NCBI RefSeq assembly: GCF_004297105.1
Contig: NZ_SCVE01000007.1
Coordinates: 62,001-126,000 of the forward strand
Length of the DNA: 64,000 nucleotides
Reading direction: 5' to 3'
Source: Herbiconiux sp.
GTDB taxonomy: Bacteria > Actinomycetota > Actinomycetes > Actinomycetales > Microbacteriaceae
The first letter of the stretch is position 1, and each line of letters begins with the position of its first letter. The notes under the pieces are model-generated. The model was not told where the DNA came from, searched no databases, and saw only the letters and a list, made by a program, of their open reading frames with translations. Positions 47,354-55,851 of this stretch are shown here, in pieces. The position numbers and the translations under genes were made by a program.

Positions 47354-47370
47354 TGTGTACACTGTTCACA
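47354..47370. promoter_or_regulatory. Dyad operator upstream of the DHA2 transporter gene
   Basis: TGTGTACA-C-TGTTCACA matches as an inverted repeat at seven of eight positions. It begins at the base after the upstream MFS stop codon and lies 132 bp before the GTG at 47502. It has the look of a TetR- or MarR-type operator; the cognate regulator is not adjacent. Confidence 0.5.
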
Positions 47371-47501
47371 TCGGGTCGACCACCACGGATTCCGATGTCG
47401 GTGGAATAAGACAGACTGTCGTCGACGTTCTCCTCACAGACTTCCGGCGTCTGGCCGCGCACCACCCCTTCTGCTCCCGCCCTCATCGACAGGACATCCC
47501 C

Positions 47502-49034
47502 GTGACCGAACAGCTCGCACCCGCCGCCGTCGGCGGCACCGCATCCGGCGACACCGCATCCGCGGAGAGCGCGCACATCGACCGCCGCAACAAGCTCGTG
47601 ATCAACCTGCTGCTCGTCTCGGCCTTCGTGGTCATCCTCAACGAGACCATCATGGGTGTCGCCATCCCGCACCTCGTCACTGACCTCGGCATCACCGAGG
47701 TGGCGGCCCAGTGGCTGTCGACGGCGTTCATGCTCACCATGGCCGTGGTCATCCCGATCACCGGTTTCCTGCTGCAGCGCTTCAACACCCGACCCGTGTT
47801 CATCACGGCGATGTCGCTGTTCTCGCTCGGCACGCTCATCGCCGCCAGCGCACCCGGCTTCGAGGTGCTCCTGGTGGGCCGTATCGTGCAGGCCACCGGC
47901 ACGGCCATCATGATGCCGCTGCTCATGACCACTGTCATGACCGTGGTGCCACCGGCCGTGCGCGGCCGCACCATGGGCAACATCTCGATCGTCATCTCGG
48001 TCGCCCCCGCGATCGGCCCCACCATCTCGGGCATCATCCTCAGCACGCTCTCCTGGCGGTGGATGTTCATCCTCGTCCTGCCGATCGCCCTGGGCGCCCT
48101 CGTGCTGGGCTTCCTGCGCGTGCAGAACGTCACCACGCCGCGCCCGGTGCCGATCGATGTGTTCTCCATCATCCTGTCGGCCTTCGGATTCGGCGGGCTC
48201 GTGTTCGGCCTCAGCAATCTCGCCGCCCCGGGTGCCACGTTCATGACGAACTGGCTGCCGCTCATCGTGGGTCTCGTCGCGCTCGCCGCGTTCGTCTGGC
48301 GCCAGATCACGCTGCAGCGGGCCGACCGCGCTCTGCTCGACCTCCGCACCTTCCGCTCCCGTACCTTCACGGTGTCGGTGCTGCTCATGGGAGTGAGCAT
48401 GATGGCGCTGTTCGGCACCATCATCGTGCTGCCGTTCTTCATGCAGGGCGTTCTGCAGCTGGATGCGCTCACCACCGGGCTGCTGCTGCTGCCGGGCGGT
48501 CTCGTGATGGGCGCGCTCGCGCCGTTCGTCGGGCGGCTCTACGACCGGGTGGGCCCGCGCCCGCTCGTCATCCCGGGAGCCATCATCGTGAGCGGTGTGC
48601 TCTGGGGTCTCACCCTGGTGAACCAGAACACGTCGATGTGGTGGGTGCTCGCGGCTCACGTGGTGCTGAGCATCGGTCTCGCACTGATGTTCACGCCGCT
48701 GTTCACGGCCGGGCTCGGCGCGCTGCGCCCGAAGCTCTACTCGCACGGCTCGGCCGTGATCGGCACCGTGCAGCAGTTGGCCGGGGCATCCGGAACCGCG
48801 CTGTTCGTGGCCGTGATGGCGGGTGTCACCGCCACCCAGCTCACGACGGGCAGCAGCCAGATCTCCGCCTCGGCGGCAGGCATCCAGGCCGCGTTCCTGT
48901 GCGGAGCGGTCATCTCGCTGTTCGGCGTGGTGGCCTCGTTCTTCCTGCGTCGCCCGGCCGTCTCAGCCGACGATGAGCACCTGCTCGAGGAGGAGGCCGG
49001 CGGCGCCGCCGAGGGCGTGCCGATCGGCCACTAG
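47502..49034 (+). CDS. DHA2-family (EmrB/QacA-type) MFS drug transporter
   Basis: This 510-residue protein has fourteen predicted helices. 'LNETIMGVAIPHLVTDLGI' and 'AAQWLSTAFMLTMAVVIPITGFLLQRF' match the DHA2 start, and 'IVQATGTAIMMPLLMTTVM' with 'RGRTMGNISIVISVAPAIGP' is the motif C-containing segment of antiporters. It probably exports toxic compounds using the proton gradient. GTG 47502 has AGGA eight bases upstream; a frame open to 47355 was not used because it has no ribosome-binding site. Confidence 0.9.
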   Translation: MTEQLAPAAVGGTASGDTASAESAHIDRRNKLVINLLLVSAFVVILNETIMGVAIPHLVTDLGITEVAAQWLSTAFMLTMAVVIPITGFLLQRFNTRPVFITAMSLFSLGTLIAASAPGFEVLLVGRIVQATGTAIMMPLLMTTVMTVVPPAVRGRTMGNISIVISVAPAIGPTISGIILSTLSWRWMFILVLPIALGALVLGFLRVQNVTTPRPVPIDVFSIILSAFGFGGLVFGLSNLAAPGATFMTNWLPLIVGLVALAAFVWRQITLQRADRALLDLRTFRSRTFTVSVLLMGVSMMALFGTIIVLPFFMQGVLQLDALTTGLLLLPGGLVMGALAPFVGRLYDRVGPRPLVIPGAIIVSGVLWGLTLVNQNTSMWWVLAAHVVLSIGLALMFTPLFTAGLGALRPKLYSHGSAVIGTVQQLAGASGTALFVAVMAGVTATQLTTGSSQISASAAGIQAAFLCGAVISLFGVVASFFLRRPAVSADDEHLLEEEAGGAAEGVPIGH

Positions 49035-49103
49035 AACGGGTATCGGGAGCAGCTGATCCGCGAACGCTGACCGTCATCCCGCCCGCACCCGCTGCGTGGC
49101 GGG

Positions 49104-50072
49104 TCAGGTCCAGGGGCGGGAGGTGCGGGCGGCCCAGTACTGCTCGGCGGGCTCGGCGAGGCCCGCCAGCAGAGGAGCGGCCGCATCCGGAACCCTGGCC
49201 TGGAGGTTCTCACGCAACTGGGCGCGCGTCACTGCGCCGCTCAGCACGATGTCGGCCCACGGATGCGCCACCGCTGCGCCCACAGCGAGGCTTGCCAGCG
49301 ACTGTGCGTCGGTCTCGGCGAGGGCTGCGGCGGCCTCGGCGAAGGGGTCTCCGGCCACGCCATCGGCGGTGAGCCGGCCATTGGCCAGCACCTCCTTCAC
49401 CACCACGAGCCAGCGGGCGTCGTTCGCGCGCTCGAGTGCCGCATCCGCCGACTGCTCGAGCAGGTTCCACGTGCTCTGCACGGCGGAGAACGGCGAGTCG
49501 GGCAGTGCCAGGGCTGCGTCGATCACGGCGGATTGCTGCGGGCCGCTGGTGGAGAAGCCGATCCGCACGCCGCCCTCGGCCAGCGACCTCAGACGGTCTA
49601 GGAGCGCGGCGTCACCGAGGGCCGGGCTGTCGGGGGTGAGCGAGTGGATGAGGTACACGTCGGGCACGGTGCCGAGCGCCGTCTGCGTCTCGGCCCACTG
49701 GCGATCGAGCATCGCGAGGGAGTGCTCCTTGCGCTCGTGCGCGGGCGCATCCATCCGCCAGTCGCCGGTGTACTCGTAGCCCCACTTCGATCCGATGGTG
49801 AGTTCGTCGCGACGGCCCGGATGCGCGGCCAGCCACGACCCGAGGAACTCTTCGGCGCGGCCGTACGAACGAGCGCAGTCGACGTAACGGATGCCCAACC
49901 ACCAGGCCGCATCGAGCAGGTTGTGGGCCCGCTCGCGCAGGGCGTCGATCGAGCGGTCGGAATCGCCGCCGAGGTCATGGGCGCGCCCGACCGTGATGTA
50001 GGCCGGGCGACCGACGGCGGCGAGGCCGAGGCCGATGCGCGACGCCAGCTGCTGCTCGTCGTCGTCACTCAC
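49104..50072 (-). CDS. Aldo/keto reductase
   Basis: This 322-residue AKR-fold oxidoreductase has the catalytic tetrad contexts 'IRYVDCARSYGRAEEFLG' (Asp, Tyr), 'TIGSKWGYEY' (Lys) and 'PDVYLIHSL' (His), and the late NADP-binding 'AHPWADIVLSGAVTRAQL'. The substrate is unknown. GTG 50072 sits six bases after a -10-like TACGAT (minus strand, 50079-50084), suggesting its own leaderless transcript within the SDR 3' end. It lies 13 bp downstream of the SDR gene. Confidence 0.88.
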   Translation of the reverse strand: MSDDDEQQLASRIGLGLAAVGRPAYITVGRAHDLGGDSDRSIDALRERAHNLLDAAWWLGIRYVDCARSYGRAEEFLGSWLAAHPGRRDELTIGSKWGYEYTGDWRMDAPAHERKEHSLAMLDRQWAETQTALGTVPDVYLIHSLTPDSPALGDAALLDRLRSLAEGGVRIGFSTSGPQQSAVIDAALALPDSPFSAVQSTWNLLEQSADAALERANDARWLVVVKEVLANGRLTADGVAGDPFAEAAAALAETDAQSLASLAVGAAVAHPWADIVLSGAVTRAQLRENLQARVPDAAAPLLAGLAEPAEQYWAARTSRPWT

Positions 50073-50085
50073 CCCACAATCGTAC

Positions 50086-50979
50086 TCAGCGCGTGTAGTG
50101 GCCTGCGGCGAGGTCGTCGAGGAGCGTGGGGCCGGTCGGCGCCCAGTCGAGCAGCTCCCGCGTGAGCTTGCTCGAGGCCGGCATGTCGACACCCCAGAAG
50201 TGACTCATCCAGCCGAAGTGCTCGGCGGCGGCATCCGGGGCGATCGACACCGCCTCGATGCCCAGCTGCTCGGCGATGGCGGCCGAGATGTCGCGCGCCG
50301 CGATGCCCTCCTCGCCCACGGCGTGCACCGCCGATCCCGCCGGCGCCTTCTCGAGAGCGAGGTGCACCAGACGTGCGGCGTCGCTGCGATGCACGGCCGG
50401 CCAGCGGTTCGAGCCGTCGCCGATGAAGGCGGCGACGCCCTTCTGGCGCGCGATGCCGGCGACCACCGCCATGAATCCGTGGTCGCCCTCGCCGTGCACA
50501 GTGGGCGAGAAGCGCAGGCTCACCGGGCGGATGCCTCGTTCCGCGTACGAGAAGGCGAGGTTCTCGGCACCGCCGCGCGGAGCATCCGGCCCGCTGGTGG
50601 GGTTGGCGTCGTTCTCGGTGACCACCCGGCCAGGGGCCAGCATGGCCACGCCCGAGGCGAAGAGCAGCGGGCGGTCTGTGCCCTCCAGGGCGGCACCGAA
50701 GGTCTCGATCACGGCGCGTTCGGTGCGGCCTGCGCCCGCCATGTCGGAGAAGTCGTGCTTGAAGCCGAGGTGCACGACGCCCTCGGATGCCTCGGCGGCA
50801 GCCCGCAGACCTTCGAGGTCGTCGAGGCTGCCGCGAAGGGCTGTTGCACCCGCCGCCGTGATGGCCTCGGCCGAGGCGTCGCTGCGGGCGAGGCCCGTGA
50901 CCTCGTGGCCCGCGGCCAGGAGCTCGGCCACGACGGCGCTGCCGATCCAGCCGGCTGCTCCCGTGACGAATACGCGCAT
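50086..50979 (-). CDS. NAD-dependent epimerase/dehydratase (extended SDR)
   Basis: This 297-residue Rossmann protein starts 'MRVFVTGAAGWIGSAVV' (GxxGxxG NAD(P) site) and contains 'VVHLGFKHDFSDM', 'FASGVAML' and 'PRGGAENLAFSYAERGIRPVSLRFSP', a family-typical SDR progression in which the YxxxK catalytic motif is not intact. Proteins of this group are often called SDR-family oxidoreductases controlled by TetR. The start ATG 50979 has AAGGAG eight bases upstream. It is divergent from a tetR gene, with two operators between. Confidence 0.88.
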   Translation of the reverse strand: MRVFVTGAAGWIGSAVVAELLAAGHEVTGLARSDASAEAITAAGATALRGSLDDLEGLRAAAEASEGVVHLGFKHDFSDMAGAGRTERAVIETFGAALEGTDRPLLFASGVAMLAPGRVVTENDANPTSGPDAPRGGAENLAFSYAERGIRPVSLRFSPTVHGEGDHGFMAVVAGIARQKGVAAFIGDGSNRWPAVHRSDAARLVHLALEKAPAGSAVHAVGEEGIAARDISAAIAEQLGIEAVSIAPDAAAEHFGWMSHFWGVDMPASSKLTRELLDWAPTGPTLLDDLAAGHYTR

Positions 50980-51020
50980 GATGCTCTCCTTGGTCCCGGC
51001 CGCAGTGAGCGGACCGAGGT

Positions 51021-51041
51021 TGATGTCAGTTGCTGTCATCA
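51021..51041. promoter_or_regulatory. TetR operator copy 1
   Basis: TGATGTCAG-N3-CTGTCATCA matches as a dyad at eight of nine positions. It lies 42 bp upstream of the SDR start. It shares its core (TGTCAG-N3-CTG.CA) with copy 2, centred 32 bp away, three helical turns. Confidence 0.7.
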
Positions 51042-51054
51042 GCGTAGCACCTTA

Positions 51055-51071
51055 ATGTCAGTGACTGACAT
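51055..51071. promoter_or_regulatory. TetR operator copy 2
   Basis: ATGTCAG-TGA-CTGACAT is a perfect 7-bp dyad with a three-base spacer. It lies 30 bp before the tetR ATG, covering the expected -35 region, and probably serves for autorepression. Confidence 0.75.
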
Positions 51072-51089
51072 CATTCACGACGAGTTCAC

Positions 51090-51095
51090 TAGAAT
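51090..51095 (+). promoter_or_regulatory. tetR -10 element, leaderless start
   Basis: TAGAAT lies six bases before the tetR ATG at 51102; a CTGACA (51065-51070) inside operator copy 2 could act as a distant -35. Confidence 0.55.
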
Positions 51096-51101
51096 GGGTC
51101 T

Positions 51102-51662
51102 ATGGGCCGATGGGAACCGGATGCAGCCGGGCGCCTCGCGCGCGCCGCGCTCGAGCTCTACAGCGAGCGCGGATTCGATCAGACCACCGCGCTCGACATC
51201 GCCGAGCGCGCGGGAGTGACCGAGCGCACCTTCTTCCGGCACTTCGCCGACAAGCGGGAGGTGCTGTTCGACGGGTCGTCGGCTCTGCTCAACGCCGTGG
51301 TGGCCTCGATCGCCGCGGCCCCCGAGGCGTCGAAACCCCTCGACGTGATGGGCCAGGCGATGCAGAGCGGAACCGCTCTGCTCGAAGAGCGTCGCGATCA
51401 CGCCCGGCTGCGCGCCGTGGCGATCGCCGCCCATCCCAGCCTTCAGGAGCGGGAGCTGCTCAAGATGTCCACCCTCGGCGAGGCCTCCGCGGAGGCACTG
51501 CGGGCACGAGGCGTGCCGTCACCGGCCGCGGAGCTGGCGGCCGATGCCGGTGTGGCGGTGTTCGGCCGCGGTTTCGAGGCCTGGATCGCGCCGGGTGAGA
51601 CCCGTACGCTCGCCGAGTGCATCGGCGACGCCCTGGCCGAGCTCAGGCGCCTGACGGCCTGA
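51102..51662 (+). CDS. TetR-family regulator of the divergent SDR gene
   Basis: This 186-residue TetR protein has an N-terminal HTH (residues about 8-52: 'ALELYSERGFDQTTALDIAERAGVTERTFFRHFADK', read in parts) and a helical ligand-binding domain of the acyl-binding type with a short C-terminus. Its two dyad operators in the 122-bp divergent spacer indicate that it represses both itself and the SDR gene, and possibly the downstream aldo/keto reductase. The ligand is unknown. Confidence 0.9.
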   Translation: MGRWEPDAAGRLARAALELYSERGFDQTTALDIAERAGVTERTFFRHFADKREVLFDGSSALLNAVVASIAAAPEASKPLDVMGQAMQSGTALLEERRDHARLRAVAIAAHPSLQERELLKMSTLGEASAEALRARGVPSPAAELAADAGVAVFGRGFEAWIAPGETRTLAECIGDALAELRRLTA

Positions 51663-51752
51663 GCACGCGCCGAGCCGCACGGGCACGGCCGACCCGGCGT
51701 GGGTGATGAGGGCGATGAGGGTGGGCGACTCGCCCTTCTCCCTCTCTGCGGC

Positions 51753-52361
51753 TCAGGCGGCGTGGGTGTGCAGCAGCGCCGACATGCGGCTGGAGGTCGA
51801 GGCGATACCCCGCAACTCATCGGCGGAGACGCCGATGCGGCTGAGGCTGATGAGGCCCTGCGACACGAGCACGATGTGGGCGCTCAGCGGCTCGACCTCG
51901 GGTGCGGTGAGTGCCATCTCGCCCTCGTCGACGGCCTGCACGACGCGCTTGGCGACCACCTGTTCCATGGCCGTGAGTGTGCTGCGCCCGATCGTGACGA
52001 CCTCGGGGAAGCGGGCGCCGAGTTCTGCCAGGGAGTTGAGCATGAGACATCCGCGCCGGTCGGCATGCGAGGTGCAGTCGGCCACGATCTCGTCGAGGTA
52101 GTGGGCGACGGCCGACTCGAAGTCGCCGTGGTGCGCCGACACCACGCTGTCGACCAGTTCGACACGGCCGGCGCAGTACCGGGCGAAGACAGCGAGGAAG
52201 AGCCCGAGCTTGCTGCCGTAGGCCGCGTAGATGCTGCCATTGCCGACACCGGATGCCGCGGCCACCACTTCGATGGTGGTGCGGTCGTACCCGTTCACCC
52301 AGAACGCCTCTTGGGCGTGGTCGAGCAGCAACTGTTCGTCGAAGCGCCGCGGCCTGCTCAT
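51753..52361 (-). CDS. TetR-family regulator divergent from glxA-like gene
   Basis: This 202-residue TetR protein resembles the AcrR/NemR group. The HTH is 'FDEQLLLDHAQEAFWVNGYDRTT..VVAAASGVGNGSIYAAYGSK', followed by a ligand domain with 'GCLMLNSLAELG', a TetR_C-like motif typical of YezE/ComR-like proteins. An operator dyad with AATG...CATT arms lies in the 102-bp spacer to the AraC/GlxA gene. It probably represses the divergent gene and itself. It is convergent with the preceding tetR. Confidence 0.9.
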   Translation of the reverse strand: MSRPRRFDEQLLLDHAQEAFWVNGYDRTTIEVVAAASGVGNGSIYAAYGSKLGLFLAVFARYCAGRVELVDSVVSAHHGDFESAVAHYLDEIVADCTSHADRRGCLMLNSLAELGARFPEVVTIGRSTLTAMEQVVAKRVVQAVDEGEMALTAPEVEPLSAHIVLVSQGLISLSRIGVSADELRGIASTSSRMSALLHTHAA

Positions 52362-52424
52362 GGGACCACGTTACCGGGATGCCGGGATTTCCCGGAGAGA
52401 GCGCCGGGGGAGCCGGGCATGCTG

Positions 52425-52445
52425 TTTAATGGAGCGAGCATTCAA
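52425..52445. promoter_or_regulatory. TetR operator in the glxA-like promoter
   Basis: TTTAATG-N7-CATTCAA is an inverted repeat matching at six of seven positions, centred 29 bp before the GlxA-like ATG. AATG-N7-CATT with a central GCG is a frequent TetR-box form. Confidence 0.6.
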
Positions 52446-52463
52446 TAACTCGAGGGGCCCCTG

Positions 52464-53429
52464 ATGACACGCACGATCGGCTTCCTGCTCTTCGACGGAG
52501 TGAAGATGCTCGATTTCGTCGGCCCCGCAGAGGTGTTCCTCGAGGCCAATCAGCGGGTCGACGGCTACGAGATCGTGATGCTGTCGCCGGATGGAGCCGA
52601 TGTCACCACCTCGATGGGCGTGCGGGTGAGCGTGCAGGCCGCCGCCGCCTTGGCGGGCCCCCTCGACACCGTGATCGTGCCGGGCAGCGAGAGTGCTCCC
52701 GCCGTGTTCGACGATCCCGCGATCCGCGAGGCGGTCGCGCTCCTGGCGGGCCGTTCCCGCCGCATCGTGTCGATCTGCAGCGGCGCGTTCGCGCTGGCGG
52801 CGACCGGTCTGCTCGATGGCCGTTCCGCCACCACGCACTGGAAGTTCGCCGATCGGCTGCAGGCGATGTACCCGGCGATCGATGTCAAACCCGACGCGAT
52901 CTTCGTGCAGGACGGCTGCGTCTTCAGCTCCGCAGGGGTCGCCGCCGGGATCGACCTCGCGCTGTCGCTGCTCGAGGAGGATCACGGAGCCGACATCGCC
53001 CGCAGCGTCGCCCAGTTGCTGCTCGTCTACATGCAGCGCTCCGGCGGCCAGTCGCAGTTCTCCGCGTCGCTGCGCGCCACCCCGCCCCGCACGGCCGTGG
53101 TGCGCCGTGTGGCCGACTACATCGCCGAAGACCCGAGTCGCCCGTGCACCCTCCGCGACCTCGCCGTCCACGCCAACGTGAGCCCGCGGCACCTCACCCG
53201 CATCATGCGGGACGAGCTGGGCATGACCCCGCTCGAGTACGTGAACTCGCTGCGTCTCGACCTGGCGGTGACACGGCTCGAATCGGGTGTCGGGGTCGCC
53301 CGGGCGGCGACGGATGCGGGCTACAGCTCGCCCGTGGCCTTCCGCCGTGCGTTCGTGGCGCGTCTCGGGGTCAAGCCATCCGAGTATCAGCGTCGATTCC
53401 AGACGACGCGGCGGTCCGTGTCGCGCTGA
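52464..53429 (+). CDS. GlxA-family AraC-type transcriptional regulator
   Basis: This 321-residue regulator has an N-terminal DJ-1/PfpI-like domain (residues 3-170: 'IGFLLFDGVKMLDFVGPAEVF', nucleophile-elbow 'SICSGAF' with C105) and a C-terminal double AraC HTH (about 215-312: 'CTLRDLAVHANVSPRHLTRIM', 'GYSSPVAFRRAFVARLGVKPSEY'). GlxA-like proteins control catabolic or stress genes after sensing small molecules. The 3' end overlaps the convergent XRE gene by 59 bp. Confidence 0.9.
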   Translation: MTRTIGFLLFDGVKMLDFVGPAEVFLEANQRVDGYEIVMLSPDGADVTTSMGVRVSVQAAAALAGPLDTVIVPGSESAPAVFDDPAIREAVALLAGRSRRIVSICSGAFALAATGLLDGRSATTHWKFADRLQAMYPAIDVKPDAIFVQDGCVFSSAGVAAGIDLALSLLEEDHGADIARSVAQLLLVYMQRSGGQSQFSASLRATPPRTAVVRRVADYIAEDPSRPCTLRDLAVHANVSPRHLTRIMRDELGMTPLEYVNSLRLDLAVTRLESGVGVARAATDAGYSSPVAFRRAFVARLGVKPSEYQRRFQTTRRSVSR

Positions 53430-54264
53430 CGGAGCCGTCGTCTCCGCGGGCGATGCCCTGGGCCAGCTCGGCGAGCGCTGCAGCGGTCGGGGTGCCGGGC
53501 TGGGCGAAGAACGTGGTGAGGAACTGTCCCGCATCCCCCGGGAGCTGGAAGCTCTGCCAGTGCAACTCGAGCACCCCGAACGGCTCGACCGGGTGAACGG
53601 TGACACCCGTGCTCTGCGGCCGGGCCTCGTGCCGCTCCCAGATGCGGCGGAAGCTCCGGCTCCTGGCCGAGAGGGTGCCGACGATCTCCTGAAGACGAGG
53701 GTCGCCCGGGTCGCCGTGATAGCGCAGCGCGGCCACGAGTCCGCGGGCCTCCGGCTCCCACGTGAGGGAGTCCGTTCTGCTCGGGCTGTCGCGTTCGAAC
53801 GCAGCCATCACGAGGTTCTCGCCGGGCTCGAGCAGGCCGGGGGCGATCACGCGGGCCAGAGCGTTGGCGGCCAGGACGTCGTGATTGCGGTCGAAGAGGT
53901 AGGCGGGCGTGGTCGTCCACTGCTCGAGCAGCTCCAGCAGGCCGCGGTCGACCGGGCGCGATGCGGGAGGCCGGCGAAGGGGTGGCCACGGGCGCACCAG
54001 CCGGAACAGGTAGGTGCGCGCATCCGTGTCGAGACGGAAGGCGCGGGCGATCGAGCCGAGCACCTGGTCGGAGGGCTGGTGATCGCGGCCCTTCTCGAGT
54101 CGCAGGTAGTACTCGGGGCTGATTCCCGCGAGCGCAGCGACCTCTTCGCGCCGGAGACCGGGCACGCGCCGCCCCGGCTCGCGGGGGAGGCCGACCTGCT
54201 CCGGCTGGATGCTCTCGCGTCTCGCTCGGAGGAAGTCCGCCAGTGGAGTGCGATCGCTCGACAT
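53371..54264 (-). CDS. XRE-family regulator with MmyB-like ligand domain
   Basis: This 297-residue protein has an N-terminal Cro/C1 HTH (about residues 8-80: 'LADFLRARRESI', 'VPGLRREEVAALAGISPEYYLRLEKG') and a C-terminal MmyB-like domain ('ANALARVIAPG', 'ERDSPSRTDSLTWEPEARGLVAALRYHG' in parts, 'FGVLELHWQSFQLPG'). This architecture is common in actinobacteria and usually regulates a neighbouring oxidoreductase gene. ATG 54264 is preceded by AAGGGG. The final 59 bases overlap antisense the end of the GlxA-like gene. Confidence 0.88.
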   Translation of the reverse strand: MSSDRTPLADFLRARRESIQPEQVGLPREPGRRVPGLRREEVAALAGISPEYYLRLEKGRDHQPSDQVLGSIARAFRLDTDARTYLFRLVRPWPPLRRPPASRPVDRGLLELLEQWTTTPAYLFDRNHDVLAANALARVIAPGLLEPGENLVMAAFERDSPSRTDSLTWEPEARGLVAALRYHGDPGDPRLQEIVGTLSARSRSFRRIWERHEARPQSTGVTVHPVEPFGVLELHWQSFQLPGDAGQFLTTFFAQPGTPTAAALAELAQGIARGDDGSVSATRTAASSGIDADTRMA

Positions 54265-54452
54265 GCCGCCCCTTCTTTCCGATGCTGACTGCGGATCGTC
54301 ATTCAGTTCTACGCGCTCTGTCGACACCTGTGGGAGAGCGATCCGGCCGGATGTGGTGCGTTTGAGGACATCTCGTCGCGGTACCCAGCCGAGTCCCAGC
54401 GCGAATTCACCTGCCCGTAATCGCTCACCGACATCGTGCCCTGAGCCCGGCG

Positions 54453-54458
54453 TAGCAT
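54453..54458 (+). promoter_or_regulatory. -10 element before the MoxR-type ATPase gene
   Basis: TAGCAT lies ten bases before the preferred ATG at 54469. A start at 54457 would fall inside this hexamer, which argues for the later ATG. Confidence 0.4.
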
Positions 54459-54468
54459 GGCTGAGGTG

Positions 54469-55851
54469 ATGCGCCCAACTATCGCAACCACAGGCGAACT
54501 GCGTGCCTCGGGGCACGAACTCAGGAGCCTGCGCGCCGAGATCCGACACAACCTCCTCACCGCCCTCCGCGAGGGCCGAGACCCGTGGCCGGGGCTCCAT
54601 GGCTTCGACTCGACGGTCATCCCTCAGCTCGAGCGAGCACTCATCGCCGGGCACGACATCGTGCTGCTGGGCGAACGCGGGCAGGGCAAGACGCGTCTGC
54701 TGCGCACGCTCTCCGGGCTGCTCGACGAATGGTCGCCGGTGATCGAGGGATCGGAGCTCGGCGAGCATCCGTTCGAGCCCATCACCACGCAGAGCGTCCG
54801 ACGGGCTGCGGAGCTGGGCGACGATCTGCCCGTGGTATGGCGCAGCCGCGAGGAGCGCTACTTCGAGAAGCTCGCGACCCCCGACACGTCTGTGGCCGAC
54901 CTCATCGGCGACGTCGACCCCATGAAGGTGGCGGAGGGGCGGAGCCTCGGCGACCCGGAGACGATCCACTTCGGCCTCATCCCGCGCAGCCATCGCGGCA
55001 TCGTGGCCATCAACGAGCTGCCCGACCTCGCCGAGCGGATCCAGGTGGCGATGCTCAACGTGATGGAGGAGCGCGACATCCAGATCCGCGGCTACGTGCT
55101 GCGGTTGCCGCTCGACGTGCTCGTGATGGCGAGCGCCAACCCCGAGGACTACACGAACCGCGGCCGCATCATCACGCCGCTGAAAGACCGCTTCGGCGCC
55201 GAGATCCGCACCCACTACCCGACGGAGCTCGACGACGAAGTGGCGGTCATCCGCCAGGAGGCCGAGCTCGTGGCCGAGGTGCCGGACTACCTGGTGGAGA
55301 TCCTCGCCCGGTTCACGCGTGCCCTGCGATCGTCGAGCTCGGTGGATCAGCGCAGCGGTGTGAGCGCGCGGTTCGCCATCGCGGGTGCCGAGACCATCGC
55401 GGCCGCGGCCATCCACCGCGCCACGCGGCAGGGTGAACCCGAAGCGGTGGCCCGGCCCGTCGACCTCGAGACCGCCGTGGATGTGCTCGGCGGCAAGATC
55501 GAGTTCGAGTCGGGCGAGGAGGGACGGGAGGACGAGATCCTCGACCATCTGCTCCGCACCGCCACCGCGGAGACGGTGCGAGCGCACTTCCGGGGCGTCG
55601 ACTTCGGTCTGCTCGTCGACGCCATCGAGAACGGGGTGATGGTGACCACGGGTGAGCAGGTGGCCGCTCGCGACTTCCTGGCCGGGCTGCCCTCGCTCGG
55701 CGAGTCGGAGCTCTACGACGAGATCTGCGACCGGCTCGGCGCCACGAACGACGGCCAGCGCGCCGGGGCCATCGAACTCGCCCTCGAGGGCCTCTACCTC
55801 GGCCGCAAGATCAGCAAGGATTCCGCGGGGGGCGAGACGGTCTATGGCTAG
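54469..55851 (+). CDS. MoxR/magnesium-chelatase-type AAA ATPase
   Basis: This 460-residue AAA+ ATPase has Walker A 'GERGQGKT' (residues 68-75), 'GVVAINELPDL'-type Walker B ('GIVAINELPDLAERIQ'), 'VMASANPEDYTNRGRI' (sensor) and 'PLKDRFGAEIRTHYP'. These match the actinobacterial 'sigma-54 interacting/magnesium chelatase' family that pairs with a VWA protein. It is thought to remodel protein complexes; no chlorophyll genes occur. Start ATG 54469 fits family N-termini ('MRPTIATTGELR'); ATG 54457 is the alternative. It overlaps the VWA gene by eight bases. Confidence 0.88.
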   Translation: MRPTIATTGELRASGHELRSLRAEIRHNLLTALREGRDPWPGLHGFDSTVIPQLERALIAGHDIVLLGERGQGKTRLLRTLSGLLDEWSPVIEGSELGEHPFEPITTQSVRRAAELGDDLPVVWRSREERYFEKLATPDTSVADLIGDVDPMKVAEGRSLGDPETIHFGLIPRSHRGIVAINELPDLAERIQVAMLNVMEERDIQIRGYVLRLPLDVLVMASANPEDYTNRGRIITPLKDRFGAEIRTHYPTELDDEVAVIRQEAELVAEVPDYLVEILARFTRALRSSSSVDQRSGVSARFAIAGAETIAAAAIHRATRQGEPEAVARPVDLETAVDVLGGKIEFESGEEGREDEILDHLLRTATAETVRAHFRGVDFGLLVDAIENGVMVTTGEQVAARDFLAGLPSLGESELYDEICDRLGATNDGQRAGAIELALEGLYLGRKISKDSAGGETVYG

